Origin: an uncultured Ideonella sp. | GTDB taxonomy: Bacteria; Pseudomonadota; Gammaproteobacteria; Burkholderiales; Burkholderiaceae | Length of the DNA: 42,583 nucleotides | Reading direction: 5' to 3' | Assembly: GCA_946479475.1 (NCBI GenBank) | Contig: CAMLGG010000010.1 | Location: 1-42,583, forward strand | Part shown: one piece after another, positions 22,707 to 31,865 of the stretch | Layout of the letters: each line of letters starts with the position of its first letter | Position numbering within the stretch: position 1 is the first letter of the stretch | Program-made: the position numbers and the translations under genes | Notes under the pieces: model-generated | What the model saw: only the letters and a program-made list of their open reading frames with translations | Told to the model about the DNA's origin: nothing | The model's database searches: none

Positions 22707-24020
22707 TCAGGCGGACTTCTTCCCTGCCGCGCGGCTGCCGCGCTTGCGTGCCGTGGCGGGCGGGGCCAGGACTTGCGCCGGCTGGTTGAAGCGGGAGATG
22801 AAGTCCTTGATCGTCGGATACACCTTCTCGCGCCAGCGGCGGCCCGAGAAGATGCCGTAGTGGCCGGCGCCGACCACGTCGTAGTGGAACTGGCGCGTCT
22901 TGGGGATGCCGGTGCACAGGTCGTGCGCGGCACGGGTCTGCCCGGCGCCGGAGATGTCGTCCAGCTCGCCCTCGACCGTCAGCAGCGCACTGGTCGCGAT
23001 GTCCTGCGGACGCACCGTGTGGCCATGGACCTGCCAGGTGCCGTTGACCAGCGCGAAGTCCTGGAAGACGGTCCGGATGGTGTCCAGGTAGTACTCGGCC
23101 GGCATGTCCAGCACGGCGTTGTACTCGTCGTAGAAGGTGCGGTGCGCCTCGGCGCTGTCGTCGTCGCCGCGGACCAGGTCGAGGAAGTAGTCATAGTGCG
23201 ACGAAAGGTGCCTGTCCGGGTTCATCGCCACGAAGCCGGTGTGCTGCAGGAAGCCGGGATAGACGGCCCTGCCCGCACCCGGGAAGTGCGGCGGCACCCG
23301 GTAGATGACGTTGTTCTCGAACCAGGCGTAGCTCTTGTTCATCGCCAGGTTGTTGACCGCCGTCGGCGACTTGCGGGCGTCGATCGGGCCGCCCATCATC
23401 GTCAGCGTGCGGGGCGTGAACTCGCCGGCGCTGGCCATCAGCGAGACGGCCGCCAGCACGGGCACGGTGGGCTGGCACACCGAGATCACGTTCACCTCGG
23501 GGCCGATGTGGCGGATGAACTCCTGCACGTAGGCGATGTAGTCGTCGAGGTGGAAGGGGCCCGCCTCGACCGGCACCATGCGCGCGTCCGTCCAGTCGGT
23601 GATGTAGACCTTGTGGTCCTGCAGCAGGCTCTTGACCGTGTCGCGCAGCAAGGTGGAGTGGTGGCCGGAAAGCGGTGCCACGACGAGCACCGTGGGCTGC
23701 GACTTCATGTCGACCAGGGCGCGGTGGTCGTCGGTGAATCGCTTGAAGCGCACCAGGCGGCAGAAGGGCTTCTCGATCGCGATCTGCTCCTGCACCGCGA
23801 CGTCGACGTCGTCGACCCGGACGGTCTGGATGTTGAACGCCGGCTTCTCGTAATCCTTGGCCAGGCGGTGCATCAGGTCCAGGCCCGCGGCCACCCGCTG
23901 GGACATGGGCGTGTGGGTGAAGGGCGACAGCGGGTGGCTGTACAGCTTGGCCGAGGCGCTGGCGAACTCGGCGAACGGCGCCATCAGGGCGCGCTGGGTT
24001 TCATAGAGCTGATACAGCAT
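22707..24020 (-). CDS. phaZ: Intracellular polyhydroxybutyrate depolymerase
   Basis: A 437-residue enzyme that mobilises stored PHB granules in the cytoplasm. It has the family start MLYQLYETQRALMAPF, the PMSQRVAAGLDLMHRL segment, and the lipase-box-like SVCQPTVP in which Cys182 replaces serine, as in the intracellular depolymerases of Cupriavidus. A catalytic Asp (VEGELDDISG) and a His (VGAGHYGIFSG) follow. The C-terminus is basic (RKRGSRAAGKK). It starts about 216 bases after the end of the next upstream gene and so has its own promoter region (24021-24235). The stop lies 48 bases before the binding-protein operon; read-through into it is possible. The phasin-like protein at 5120 fits a PHB-storing organism. 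Confidence 0.94.
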   Translation of the reverse strand: MLYQLYETQRALMAPFAEFASASAKLYSHPLSPFTHTPMSQRVAAGLDLMHRLAKDYEKPAFNIQTVRVDDVDVAVQEQIAIEKPFCRLVRFKRFTDDHRALVDMKSQPTVLVVAPLSGHHSTLLRDTVKSLLQDHKVYITDWTDARMVPVEAGPFHLDDYIAYVQEFIRHIGPEVNVISVCQPTVPVLAAVSLMASAGEFTPRTLTMMGGPIDARKSPTAVNNLAMNKSYAWFENNVIYRVPPHFPGAGRAVYPGFLQHTGFVAMNPDRHLSSHYDYFLDLVRGDDDSAEAHRTFYDEYNAVLDMPAEYYLDTIRTVFQDFALVNGTWQVHGHTVRPQDIATSALLTVEGELDDISGAGQTRAAHDLCTGIPKTRQFHYDVVGAGHYGIFSGRRWREKVYPTIKDFISRFNQPAQVLAPPATARKRGSRAAGKKSA

Positions 24021-24182
24021 GAAAAGGGACTCCGTTCAGGCAGGCGGTACGCGCCGCCATCGCATGTTGTGCCGGCCGGCCTGAATTCGGCCTGACACAA
24101 GCGCTTTCATCGGATTCTGCACCGCAACATCCAGGCCTGCATGCGTGGATCCACGAGGGGCAATCTCCCTCATTGAACACCC

Positions 24183-24235
24183 TGTGCAAGTGCAGCAAGC
24201 ACCGGAACAGGGCAGGTGTCGTGCCGCTGTTCCGG
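24183..24235. other. TGC-rich motif and hairpin between phaZ and the DUF6445-like gene
   Basis: In the 215-base gap 24021-24235, an inverted repeat CCGGAACAG (24202-24210) and CTGTTCCGG (24227-24235) abuts the stop of the upstream gene and may be its terminator, though no T-run follows. Next to it, TGTGCAAGTGCAGCAAGCA (24183-24201) is rich in TGC/GCA steps like PhaR-binding sites. I see no other feature in the gap. Confidence 0.35.
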
Positions 24236-24940
24236 CTATGCAGTCATCCAGAAGAGCACGACGGCCATCCGCTGCTCGGCGGGTGCCTCCCCGCCCCAAT
24301 AGGCGGTTGCGCTGTGGATGAGGTCGGCACGGTAGACCAGCAGGCGGTTGAAGCGGTGGTCGACCGCCTCGTCCAGCGCAAAGATACCCGGCGGGACAAA
24401 ACGCGTGTCCAGGGCCTCGACGAGGTTGTCGAAGCGGCCAGGCGGCGTGTTGCCACCGAGGTCTCCGTCGGCCAGCCTGACCCGGTAGAAGCCGGTGCCG
24501 CAATGGTCGGGCACGGCGGGGTTCAGGTAGAGGACTGCGGCGTAGCGGCACAGGCGGCGCGAATCGGTGTGCGGACGGGGGCCGGCCTCGTGCGCGCCGA
24601 CGAGTTGCACGCAGTTGTGGTTGAGCAGGTTGCCCATGCCGGCGGCTGCCGGCAGCGTGAACAGGCGCTTGCAGCCGATCTGGGCGCGCGCCCAGGCCTC
24701 CAGGGGCGCGAGCTCCTCGGCGGTCAGGGCGGGCTGGGCACGTCGGCCCGGCCAGCTTTCGGCCCGCTTGGGTGCGCCCTCGACCCAGTCGCTGCGCGCC
24801 AGCAGTCGCTCGCGCACGGCCCCCGGGTCCGGCAGGGCGTCGTCGAGCACCCAGTAATCCCGGCCTCGCATGGGAGGGCGGTAAATGAGGCGCTGGACCT
24901 TGGGCGCCGGCGGGCGGCCCGTTGAAGGTACGAGGGGCAT
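24236..24940 (-). CDS. DUF6445-like protein, probable 2-oxoglutarate/Fe(II) oxygenase fold
   Basis: A 234-residue soluble protein. A candidate iron-binding triad is His124-x-Asp126 (GPRPHTDSRR) and His209 (LVYRADLIHSAT), with a conserved-looking NLLNHNCVQLVG segment before it and AVLYLNPAVPDHCGTGFYR after it; this layout is that of the cupin-type Fe(II) dioxygenases, and the protein resembles a family I know as DUF6445. It is the last gene of the five-gene operon starting at 28227, 14 bases after the regulator gene. The N-terminus MPLVPSTGRPPAPKVQRL is unstructured. The substrate is unknown; oxidation of a small molecule handled by the operon is a guess. Confidence 0.68.
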   Translation of the reverse strand: MPLVPSTGRPPAPKVQRLIYRPPMRGRDYWVLDDALPDPGAVRERLLARSDWVEGAPKRAESWPGRRAQPALTAEELAPLEAWARAQIGCKRLFTLPAAAGMGNLLNHNCVQLVGAHEAGPRPHTDSRRLCRYAAVLYLNPAVPDHCGTGFYRVRLADGDLGGNTPPGRFDNLVEALDTRFVPPGIFALDEAVDHRFNRLLVYRADLIHSATAYWGGEAPAEQRMAVVLFWMTA

Positions 24941-24954
24941 GGGGCCGGATTGGA

Positions 24955-25578
24955 TCACGCCGGGCGCACGAGGTAGGCGCAGCGGCGGGCGCCCGACAGC
25001 AGGTGCTCGGTGCGCTCCACCCGGACGCCGGGTCCCAGGCAACGCTGGAAGAGGGCCAGCTCCGAGCGGCAGAAGCCCTGGCACCGGGTGGCCGCCGCGC
25101 AGATCGGGCAGTGGTCCTCCACCAGCACCCAGGCGCCCTCGGCGGCAGGCTCGGCCCGCGCCATGTAGCCCTCCTCCCGGCGGATCGCGGCCAGGGCCTG
25201 GATCCGCTCGCCGAGCGCTCGTGCAGGGCCGAGGCGCTTGCGGTACGCCTGCTCCGCCTCCTCCTCGCGGGCAGCGATGAGCGTGTCCAGCGCCCCCGGG
25301 CCCAGCCGCTCGGCGGCATGGCGCAACAGCTGGACGGCGAGATCGCCGTGGCGGTCGGGGAATCTGCCGTGGCCTGCGTCGGTCAGCCTCCAGATGCGCC
25401 GCGGCCGCCCGACCCCCTGGGGCTCGTCGTGGAAGTCCACCAGGCCCTGGGCGGCCAGCGCGTGAAGCTGCTTGTGCGCCCCCATGGGGGTGATCGCGCA
25501 AGCCGCGGCGAGCGTGGCGGCGCCCTGGGGGCCGCGGCTCTTCAGCTCGTAAAGCAGGCGGTCCGGGGTACTCGCCAT
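24955..25578 (-). CDS. SufR-like (COG2345-type) transcriptional regulator with Cys-rich C-terminus
   Basis: A 207-residue regulator. The N-terminal winged helix-turn-helix (about 5-68: LLYELKSRGPQGAATLA, ITPMGAHKQLHAL, GRPRRIWRLTDAG) has the DeoR/MarR-like form of the SufR group. The C-terminal sensor has DHCPICAAATRCQGFCRSEL (Cys157, Cys160, Cys166, Cys170), Cys180 and GARRCAYLV (Cys200), consistent with metal or iron-sulfur binding; SufR itself holds a [4Fe-4S] cluster. The gene lies inside the operon it may control, 5 bases after the MFS gene. The likely target is the AT-rich palindrome upstream of 28227, which is inference. Confidence 0.78.
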   Translation of the reverse strand: MASTPDRLLYELKSRGPQGAATLAAACAITPMGAHKQLHALAAQGLVDFHDEPQGVGRPRRIWRLTDAGHGRFPDRHGDLAVQLLRHAAERLGPGALDTLIAAREEEAEQAYRKRLGPARALGERIQALAAIRREEGYMARAEPAAEGAWVLVEDHCPICAAATRCQGFCRSELALFQRCLGPGVRVERTEHLLSGARRCAYLVRPA

Positions 25579-25583
25579 GGCTC

Positions 25584-26822
25584 TCAGGCGGGCGCGGAAA
25601 CGGTGCTGCCGGCTTCGGCACGGGCTTCGCGGCGCGCCCACCGCCAGAGGGCCCAGGACGCACTGCCGGCCGCCAGCGCGCCGAGCGCCATGACGGTGCG
25701 GACGTTCCAAAGCGAAAGCGCGCCGCCCGCCAAGGCGACCACCACGTTGGCGGTGCAGAAGATCGTCGTCAGCAGCCCCATCACGCGGCCCTGGCCGTGC
25801 TGGGCGAATCGCGACGACACCCAGGCCGGCATGAACGCGTTGTAGACGGCCAGTGGCACGCCCAGCGAGACGATGGCGACCAGCCCCGGCGTGGCCGGCA
25901 GCACGACGAGCAGCGCCAGGCCGGCCGCGCCGCCGAGGGCCGCCAGCGCGGTCGTGCGCAGGGGATGGTCGAGCGCCGGCAGCCGACCGGCCAGCGCGGT
26001 GCCCGCCAGCATGGCGGCGCACTGGGCGGCGGTGATCCAGGCGATGCCGGTGCTGTCGAATCCCGCCTCGGTCACCATCCACAGCGGGGCGTACTCGTAC
26101 AGCGCCGTGACGCCGCACATGTAGATCATCTGCAGGGCGAACAGGCGCCTCAGGGAAGCGTCGTGGACGAGGGGCGCCAGGGTCGAGCCGGACAGTCGCC
26201 CGCCGGCGGCCGGGGCCTCGACCTTCGTTCCTGCCTGGACGCCCACCATGACCAGCGCAATGCAACCCGCCATCGCCGCCGCGGCCCAGACGAACGGCAC
26301 CGCATCGCCCCAGCGCAGCAGCACCCCGCCCACGACGGGCCCGACCAGCCAGCCGCCGTACTGGAAGGCGTTCAGCCAGGCGAAGGCCTTGACGCGCGTC
26401 TGTTCGCCGTGATGGTCGGCAAGCAAGGCACGTGCGACCGCGACGTTGCCCTCGGTGAGCCCGGTGGCGAAACGCGCTGCCAGGAAGAGCGGATACAGCC
26501 GGGCGTCGAGAGCATAGGCCGTCACCAGGTTGCCGGCTGCGCAGGCGAGCAGGGAGCCGACGAGCACGCGCCGCCTGCCCAGGCGATCCGACAGCGGCCC
26601 CAGCACCAGGCTGCCGAGCAGGATCCCGGCCGGGTTGACGGCCAGGGCGACGCCCAGCAGCCACTCCGGCGCCATGCCGCTGAAGTGCGTGAATCCATCG
26701 GCCGGACCCTCCACGAAGATCGGCGCGAGGATGGGATAGGGCATCGCCATGCCGATGGTGCACAGCAGCGTGACCGCGCAGACGGCGGCCAGCAAGCCGA
26801 TGCCGTCGGCTTGGCGGCTCAA
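25584..26822 (-). CDS. Major facilitator superfamily transporter
   Basis: A 412-residue, 12-helix transporter of the DHA1/TetA type. Motif A is GPLSDRLGRRRVLVGS in the 2-3 loop, and a second half begins after the central loop (AGTKVEAPAAGG). I chose the TTG start at 26822: it overlaps the TGA of the upstream gene (TTGA) and has AAGGAG eight bases ahead, whereas the ATG at 26882 would overlap the neighbour by 64 bases. In the operon it sits between a questin-oxidase-like protein and the Cys-rich regulator, suggesting export of the same compound that the enzymes modify. The substrate is unknown. Confidence 0.85.
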   Translation of the reverse strand: MSRQADGIGLLAAVCAVTLLCTIGMAMPYPILAPIFVEGPADGFTHFSGMAPEWLLGVALAVNPAGILLGSLVLGPLSDRLGRRRVLVGSLLACAAGNLVTAYALDARLYPLFLAARFATGLTEGNVAVARALLADHHGEQTRVKAFAWLNAFQYGGWLVGPVVGGVLLRWGDAVPFVWAAAAMAGCIALVMVGVQAGTKVEAPAAGGRLSGSTLAPLVHDASLRRLFALQMIYMCGVTALYEYAPLWMVTEAGFDSTGIAWITAAQCAAMLAGTALAGRLPALDHPLRTTALAALGGAAGLALLVVLPATPGLVAIVSLGVPLAVYNAFMPAWVSSRFAQHGQGRVMGLLTTIFCTANVVVALAGGALSLWNVRTVMALGALAAGSASWALWRWARREARAEAGSTVSAPA

Positions 26823-27832
26823 GGGCGCGGCTCCTTGGCGTGCAGGACCTGCGCGTACCCAGGCCACCCGCGGTAGCGCCATTCATCCAGCGCGGTCCAG
26901 GCGAGCTTGATGCGATGTTCGTCGGGCGTGGAGGCAAGCGCGGGCGAGGCGTCCTGCCAGTCCGCTTCGGCAGCATCGCCACGGTGGACGCCGTCGACGT
27001 CGGGTGCGGGCCGGCCGATCGACAGCCAGGCCGCCAGCCAGGCGCGCCACAGGCCGCGGCGGGCGGAGCGAGCCTGCCCTTCGTCGAGCTGGGCGTGGGG
27101 CTCCACCAGCCGCCAGGCATGGCAGGCCGTGACCAGGTGAAGGGCGGTGAAATCCCGGCTGGGCAGGTAGACCGCCAGCGAGGCCTCGGCGATCGCGTCC
27201 AGCGTGAGTTCGTCGTCGCCAGGCGCCTCCGGGCCGGCGACCGCGTCATCGAAGCCGGGCATGGCTGCACAGGCCTGGAGATCGCTGGTGATCGTGCTGT
27301 CGGAGCGCTGTTCGAACCGGAACCCGGCCCTGTCCTGCAGTCGTTCGAGCGTCGCCAGGATGCTTGTGCCCGGTCGGCCAAGCCCTGCCGGCAGTGGCTC
27401 GCCGAGACTCAGTCGGTCGACGCGCCATGCGGCCAAGGCACGTGCGATCTCGTTCTCGTGCGCGGACGCCAAGGCGTAGGCCAGTCGGATCAGGCCGTGG
27501 AAGCCAGCGGTCTCGGCGGCGGTGAGCAGGGCCGGCAGTTCCTCGGCGAGAACCGCGGGCAGGCCACGACGATCGATCTCGGCCTGGCAGCGCCGGGTCG
27601 CCTCTTGTTCTTCGGCGCCTTCGGCCAGAGGCACGAGGCGGCGGCTTGCTCGCTGCAGCGCCGCCTCCAGTGAATCCGGTGGCGCGCCGAGCTGCCAGAG
27701 CGCCGTCAACACCATCGGCAGATGGTTGGAAAGCAGCAGCTTGCCGGCAGGATAAAGGGCTGCGTACGCCAGGCTGCGGTCCAGCGCGCGGTGGAGCGTC
27801 TGCAGATCGGCCGGCTTGGGCGTCGTGGTCAT
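26819..27832 (-). CDS. Questin-oxidase-like protein (DUF4243-type)
   Basis: A 337-residue soluble, mostly helical protein. LLLSNHLPMVLTALWQLGAP (about 32-51) is the characteristic N-H-x-P segment of the questin oxidase family, named for the fungal enzyme that opens an anthraquinone ring by Baeyer-Villiger-type oxidation; further helical blocks with FTALHLVTACHAWRLV occur near residue 250. In bacteria the substrate is unknown. The ATG at 27832 overlaps the TGA of the VOC gene (ATGA); an ATG at 27844 is also in frame. Its TGA overlaps the TTG of the MFS gene. No signal peptide. Confidence 0.72.
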   Translation of the reverse strand: MTTTPKPADLQTLHRALDRSLAYAALYPAGKLLLSNHLPMVLTALWQLGAPPDSLEAALQRASRRLVPLAEGAEEQEATRRCQAEIDRRGLPAVLAEELPALLTAAETAGFHGLIRLAYALASAHENEIARALAAWRVDRLSLGEPLPAGLGRPGTSILATLERLQDRAGFRFEQRSDSTITSDLQACAAMPGFDDAVAGPEAPGDDELTLDAIAEASLAVYLPSRDFTALHLVTACHAWRLVEPHAQLDEGQARSARRGLWRAWLAAWLSIGRPAPDVDGVHRGDAAEADWQDASPALASTPDEHRIKLAWTALDEWRYRGWPGYAQVLHAKEPRP

Positions 27833-28227
27833 GCGTTGGTCCATTCGGCGTTCTGCAGCACGACGCGGTAGCCGTCCGGATCGGCGAAGCTGCGGCCGTG
27901 CTCGTCCCAGTAGGGGTTGAAGGCCGGCACCGGGCGCCAGCCTGCCTCCTCGGCCTGCTGGCAAGCCTGTTGCCAGGCCGCGCTGCCGGGCAGGTAGAGC
28001 ACGATCAGGTCCTCCGTCGTGGGCGCAGGTGCCACCGGGTGGTGCCGGCACCGCGTGAATTCCAGGTGCCAGCCGGCGGCGGGCAGCCCGAGCATCACGC
28101 CATCGAAGCCCTGGTGGTCTTCGAATCGGCCGAGCAGCTGGAGGCCGAGGCCCCGGCTGTACAGGTCCACCTGGCGATCGAGGTCGCTGGCGGGGCGGGC
28201 GATGCGGAGGTGAGGCGTCGTCGTCAT
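27829..28227 (-). CDS. VOC superfamily (glyoxalase/dioxygenase-fold) protein
   Basis: A 132-residue protein with the paired beta-alpha-beta-beta-beta modules of the vicinal-oxygen-chelate fold. HLRIARPASDLDRQVDLYSRGLG is the typical first strand and helix (residues 6-28), LHLEF-like WHLEFTRC (about 53-60) carries a candidate metal ligand His, and PYWDEHGRSFADPDGYRVVL (about 105-124) is the typical ending. Members include glyoxalases, ring-cleaving dioxygenases and resistance proteins; which one this is cannot be told. It is the first gene of the five-gene operon, with the control region 28228-28275 directly upstream. Confidence 0.8.
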   Translation of the reverse strand: MTTTPHLRIARPASDLDRQVDLYSRGLGLQLLGRFEDHQGFDGVMLGLPAAGWHLEFTRCRHHPVAPAPTTEDLIVLYLPGSAAWQQACQQAEEAGWRPVPAFNPYWDEHGRSFADPDGYRVVLQNAEWTNA

Positions 28228-28248
28228 TCGGCGAATGATGCCGCGATA

Positions 28249-28272
28249 AATAAACAGTTGGTTTATAAACAG
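28249..28272 (-). promoter_or_regulatory. AT-rich palindromic operator upstream of the VOC operon
   Basis: In an otherwise GC-rich region, ATAAAC-AGTTG-GTTTAT (28250-28266) forms a 17-bp inverted repeat, GTTTATAAAC (28261-28270) is itself a perfect palindrome, and ATAAACAG occurs as a direct repeat 15 bp apart (28250-28257, 28265-28272). It lies 23-45 bases before the ATG at 28227, where a repressor would block transcription start. The operon encodes a candidate regulator (24955-25578). Exact -35/-10 boxes are not resolved. Confidence 0.6.
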
Positions 28273-28279
28273 TGCGGCG

Positions 28280-28298
28280 AAAAGGGCCTTGCGGCCCT
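28280..28298 (-). terminator. Intrinsic terminator after the aromatic aminotransferase gene
   Basis: On the - strand, 18 bases after the stop at 28316: AGGGCC-GCAA-GGCCCT (28298-28283) followed by T residues (complement of 28282-28280). It insulates the aminotransferase from the VOC operon promoter just beyond. Confidence 0.7.
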
Positions 28299-28315
28299 CG
28301 CGCGAATGCCTGGGC

Positions 28316-29512
28316 TCAAAGCACCTTGGCGATGGCCTCGGCGACGTACCCGAGGTTCTTCTCGTTCAGCGCGGCGACGCAGATGCGGCCCGAATCGACA
28401 CCATAGACGCCGAACTCGCCGCGCAGCCGCTCCATCTGGGGCTTGGTCAGGCCGGAGTAGCTGAACATGCCGCGCTGCGTGGTGATGAAGGACAGGTCCT
28501 GCTTCACGCCGGCAGCCTTGAGCTTGTCGACCAGGGCGGTCCGCATGGCCTTGATGCGGTTGCGCATCCCGGCCAGCTCCTGCTCCCACTGCTGGCGAAG
28601 CGCGGGTGTCGAAAGCACCGTGGCCACGACTTGCGCGCCGTGTGTCGGCGGGTTGGAGTAGTTGGTGCGGATGACGATCTTCAGTTGCGAAAGGACGCGT
28701 GCCGCCTCCTCCTTGCTCTCGCACACCACCGACAGGGCGCCGACGCGCTCGCCGTAGAGCGAGAAGCTCTTCGAGAACGAGGTCGAGACGAAGAAGTCGA
28801 TGCCGGCGTCGGCGAAGCGGCCCACCACCGCGCCGTCCTCGGCGATGCCGTCGCCAAAGCCCTGGTAGGCCATGTCGAGGAAGGGCACCAGCCTGCGCGC
28901 CTTGACCGCCTCGATGACGGCATCCCACTGGGCCGTCGTGATGTCGTAGCCGGTCGGGTTGTGGCAGCAGGCGTGCAGCACGACGATCGTGCCCGGGGCG
29001 GCGGCATTGAGGGCGGCCAGCATGCCTTCGAAGTTGACGCCCTTCCTCGCGGCGTCGTAGTACGGATAGGTCTCGACGGTGAAGCCGGCGTTGGTGAACA
29101 GCGCGCGGTGGTTCTCCCAGCTCGGGTCGCTGATCAGCACCTTGGCGTTCGGCTCCAGCTTCTTCAGGAAGTCGGCGCCGACCTTGAGTCCGCCGGTTCC
29201 GCCCAAAGCTTGGATGGTGGCGACGCGGCCGGCGGCCAGCAGCGGGCTGCCCTCGCCGAAGACCAGGTGCTGGACGGCCTTGTCGTAGGCGGCGATGCCG
29301 TCGATCGGCAGGTAGCCGCGGGCGCGGGCGGCCTCGACGAGCTGGGCCTCGGCGGCCTTGACGCAGGCCAGCAGGGGCAGCTTGCCGTTTTCGTCGGTGT
29401 AGACGCCGACGCCGAGGTTGACCTTGGCCGGATTGGGGTCGGCATTGAACTGTTCGTTCAGGCCCAGGATCGGATCACGGGGGGCCATTTCGACGGTGGC
29501 GAACAAAGTCAT
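28316..29512 (-). CDS. tyrB: Aromatic/aspartate aminotransferase (class I)
   Basis: A 398-residue PLP enzyme of the aspartate/tyrosine aminotransferase family. N-terminal [13 protein letters not shown] (13-25) and [17 protein letters not shown], mid-region [14 protein letters not shown] (NPTG-type), the PLP lysine in [16 protein letters not shown], and [10 protein letters not shown] are all typical of the Ia subgroup. It would transfer amino groups between Asp, Phe or Tyr and 2-oxoglutarate; whether aspartate or aromatic substrates dominate cannot be decided from sequence, so the symbol is a best guess. It diverges from uvrB across 147 bases (29513-29659). Cytoplasmic. Confidence 0.9.
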   Translation of the reverse strand: MTLFATVEMAPRDPILGLNEQFNADPNPAKVNLGVGVYTDENGKLPLLACVKAAEAQLVEAARARGYLPIDGIAAYDKAVQHLVFGEGSPLLAAGRVATIQALGGTGGLKVGADFLKKLEPNAKVLISDPSWENHRALFTNAGFTVETYPYYDAARKGVNFEGMLAALNAAAPGTIVVLHACCHNPTGYDITTAQWDAVIEAVKARRLVPFLDMAYQGFGDGIAEDGAVVGRFADAGIDFFVSTSFSKSFSLYGERVGALSVVCESKEEAARVLSQLKIVIRTNYSNPPTHGAQVVATVLSTPALRQQWEQELAGMRNRIKAMRTALVDKLKAAGVKQDLSFITTQRGMFSYSGLTKPQMERLRGEFGVYGVDSGRICVAALNEKNLGYVAEAIAKVL

Positions 29513-29659
29513 CTCGGCAGATTCCTGAAAGGACGGTGGCAGGAGGGTGTCGGGGGCAGCCGGCGCGCGATGCCGGCAGGCCTTAAGCTGCAAGGTTCGG
29601 CGCTCGCCACCAAACCAGGGCTGGCGGCCGATTTTAGAGGTTGGGACAGGGATAACCCC

Positions 29660-31795
29660 ATGCCAGATATTTCTGAGGTGATGCCGGACGCTGCCGCGAG
29701 CGAATCGCAGGAAGCGCCCAAGGGCGAGTTCGTGACTTTCGAAGGCTCGCCCTTCCAGCTCTTCCAGCCCTACCCGCCGGCGGGCGACCAGCCGGCGGCG
29801 ATCGAGCAGCTGGTCGAAGGCGTCAACGACGGCCTGGCCTACCAGACGCTGCTCGGCGTGACGGGCTCGGGCAAGACCTTCACCATGGCCAACGTGATCG
29901 CGCGGCTGGGCCGGCCGGCGATCGTCTTCGCGCCCAACAAGACGCTGGCGGCGCAGCTGTATGCCGAGTTCCGCGAGTTCTTCCCGAAGAACGCGGTGGA
30001 GTATTTCGTCAGCTACTACGACTACTACCAGCCCGAGGCCTACGTGCCTCAGCGCGACCTCTTCATCGAGAAGGACTCGTCCATCAACGAGCACATCGAG
30101 CAGATGCGCCTGAGCGCCACCAAGAGTGTGCTGGAGAGGCGCGACACGGTGATCGTCGCTTCGGTGAGCGCCATCTACGGCATCGGCAAGCCCGAGGACT
30201 ACACGCAGATGCGCTTCATCCTGCGCACCGGCGACAAGATCGGCCAGCGCGACGTGATCGCTCAGCTGATCCGCATGCAGTACACGCGCAACGAGACCGA
30301 TTTCTCGCGCGGCACCTTCCGCGTGCGAGGCGACACGATCGACGTCTTCCCGGCCGAGCACTCCGAGCTCGCCGTGCGCATCGAGCTCTTCGACGACGAG
30401 GTCGAGTCGCTGAGCCTGCTGGACCCGCTGACCGGCCGCATCCGGCAGAAGGTGCCTCGCTTCACGATCTACCCGTCGAGCCACTACGTGACGCCGCGGG
30501 ACCGGGTGCTTGCGGCCATCGAGACGATCAAGGCGGAGTTGCGCGAGCGGCTGGACTTCTTCGTCAAGGAGGGCAAGCTCGTCGAGGCCCAGCGCCTGGA
30601 GCAGCGCACGCGATTCGACCTCGAGATGCTGCAGGAGGTCGGCCACTGCAAGGGCATCGAGAACTACACGAGGCACCTCTCCGGCGCCGCGCCCGGCGAC
30701 CCGCCGCCGACCATGGTCGACTACCTGCCCAAGGACTCGATCATGTTCCTGGACGAGAGCCACGTGCTCATCGGCCAGCTCGGCGGCATGTTCAACGGCG
30801 ACCGTGCGCGCAAGACGGTGCTCGTCGACTACGGCTTCCGCCTGCCGAGCGCGCTGGACAACCGGCCACTGAAGTTCGAGGAGTTCGAGCGCAAGATGAG
30901 GCAGGCAGTCTTCGTCTCCGCAACGCCTGCGGCCTACGAGCAGCAGCATGCCGGGCAGGTCGTCGAGCAGCTCGTCCGGCCTACCGGCCTGGTCGATCCC
31001 ATCGTGGAGGTCCGGCCGGCCACGCATCAGGTGGACGACGTGCTGCAGGAGATCCGCAACACGGTCGACAACGGCGAGCGCGTGCTGATCACCACGCTGA
31101 CCAAGCGCATGGCCGAGCAGCTCACCGAGTACCTGTCGGACAACGGCGTGAAAGTGCGCTACCTGCACTCGGACGTCGACACGGTCGAGCGCGTCGAGAT
31201 CATCCGCGACCTGCGGCTGGGCACCTTCGACGTGCTGGTCGGCATCAACCTCCTGCGCGAGGGCCTGGACATCCCCGAGGTGAGCCTGGTGGCCATCCTC
31301 GATGCCGACAAGGAAGGCTTCCTGCGCGCGGAGCGCAGCCTGGTGCAGACCATCGGCCGCGCGGCTCGCAACGTCAATGGCCGGGCGATCCTCTACGCCG
31401 ACAGGATCACCGACTCGATGAAGAAGGCGATCGACGAGACCGAGCGGCGCCGGGCCAAGCAGATGGCCTTCAACGCCGAGCACGGGATCGTGCCGCGTGG
31501 CATCCGCAAGGAGGTCAAGGAGATGATCGACGGCGTCGTGGCCGAGAAGTCGGCCAAGGACGACCTGCGCTTCGCCCAACAGGCGGCGGAGGTCGAGGCG
31601 CTGAGCGAGAAGGACCTCGGCAAGCGGATCAAGGCGCTCGAAAGGCAGATGCTCGAGTTCGCCAAGAACCTCGAGTTCGAGAAGGCCGCGCGAGTGCGTG
31701 ACCAGCTGGCCCTGCTGCGCGAGCAGGCCTTCGGCGCCGGCGGGGCGCACGATTCCAACGTGGTGCCGCTCCCGGTGGGCGGGAAGGCGGCATGA
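29660..31795 (+). CDS. uvrB: Excinuclease ABC subunit B
   Basis: UvrB is the damage-verification helicase of nucleotide excision repair, working with UvrA and UvrC. The 711-residue length is standard with a short N-terminal extension ([16 protein letters not shown]). Walker A is GVTGSGKT (66-73), the beta-hairpin is [15 protein letters not shown], Walker B-region DESHV, helicase motif VI is QTIGRAARN, and the C-terminal UVR motif ([20 protein letters not shown]) binds UvrC. The frame is open far upstream, but coding similarity begins at this ATG; a second ATG at residue 8 is possible. I looked for a LexA box (CTGT-N8-ACAG) upstream and found none. Confidence 0.97.
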   Translation: MPDISEVMPDAAASESQEAPKGEFVTFEGSPFQLFQPYPPAGDQPAAIEQLVEGVNDGLAYQTLLGVTGSGKTFTMANVIARLGRPAIVFAPNKTLAAQLYAEFREFFPKNAVEYFVSYYDYYQPEAYVPQRDLFIEKDSSINEHIEQMRLSATKSVLERRDTVIVASVSAIYGIGKPEDYTQMRFILRTGDKIGQRDVIAQLIRMQYTRNETDFSRGTFRVRGDTIDVFPAEHSELAVRIELFDDEVESLSLLDPLTGRIRQKVPRFTIYPSSHYVTPRDRVLAAIETIKAELRERLDFFVKEGKLVEAQRLEQRTRFDLEMLQEVGHCKGIENYTRHLSGAAPGDPPPTMVDYLPKDSIMFLDESHVLIGQLGGMFNGDRARKTVLVDYGFRLPSALDNRPLKFEEFERKMRQAVFVSATPAAYEQQHAGQVVEQLVRPTGLVDPIVEVRPATHQVDDVLQEIRNTVDNGERVLITTLTKRMAEQLTEYLSDNGVKVRYLHSDVDTVERVEIIRDLRLGTFDVLVGINLLREGLDIPEVSLVAILDADKEGFLRAERSLVQTIGRAARNVNGRAILYADRITDSMKKAIDETERRRAKQMAFNAEHGIVPRGIRKEVKEMIDGVVAEKSAKDDLRFAQQAAEVEALSEKDLGKRIKALERQMLEFAKNLEFEKAARVRDQLALLREQAFGAGGAHDSNVVPLPVGGKAA

Positions 31796-31865
31796 GCCTC
31801 GCCCGGCCGCCCGGAGAGGCTCGTTCCCGCTTGGCGGGATCGGCCGCAGGCCTAAGGGTGCCTCA

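Noticed and set aside
21822..24095. A 757-codon + strand frame opposite phaZ and a binding protein
   Set aside because: It mirrors strong protein matches on the other strand and shows no motif; it is an antisense shadow.
28289..29659. Upstream extension of the uvrB frame
   Set aside because: The extension overlaps the divergent aminotransferase and has no UvrB-like sequence; the normal UvrB start is at 29660.
29513..29659. LexA (SOS) box upstream of uvrB
   Set aside because: I looked for CTGT-N8-ACAG on both strands and found no acceptable match.
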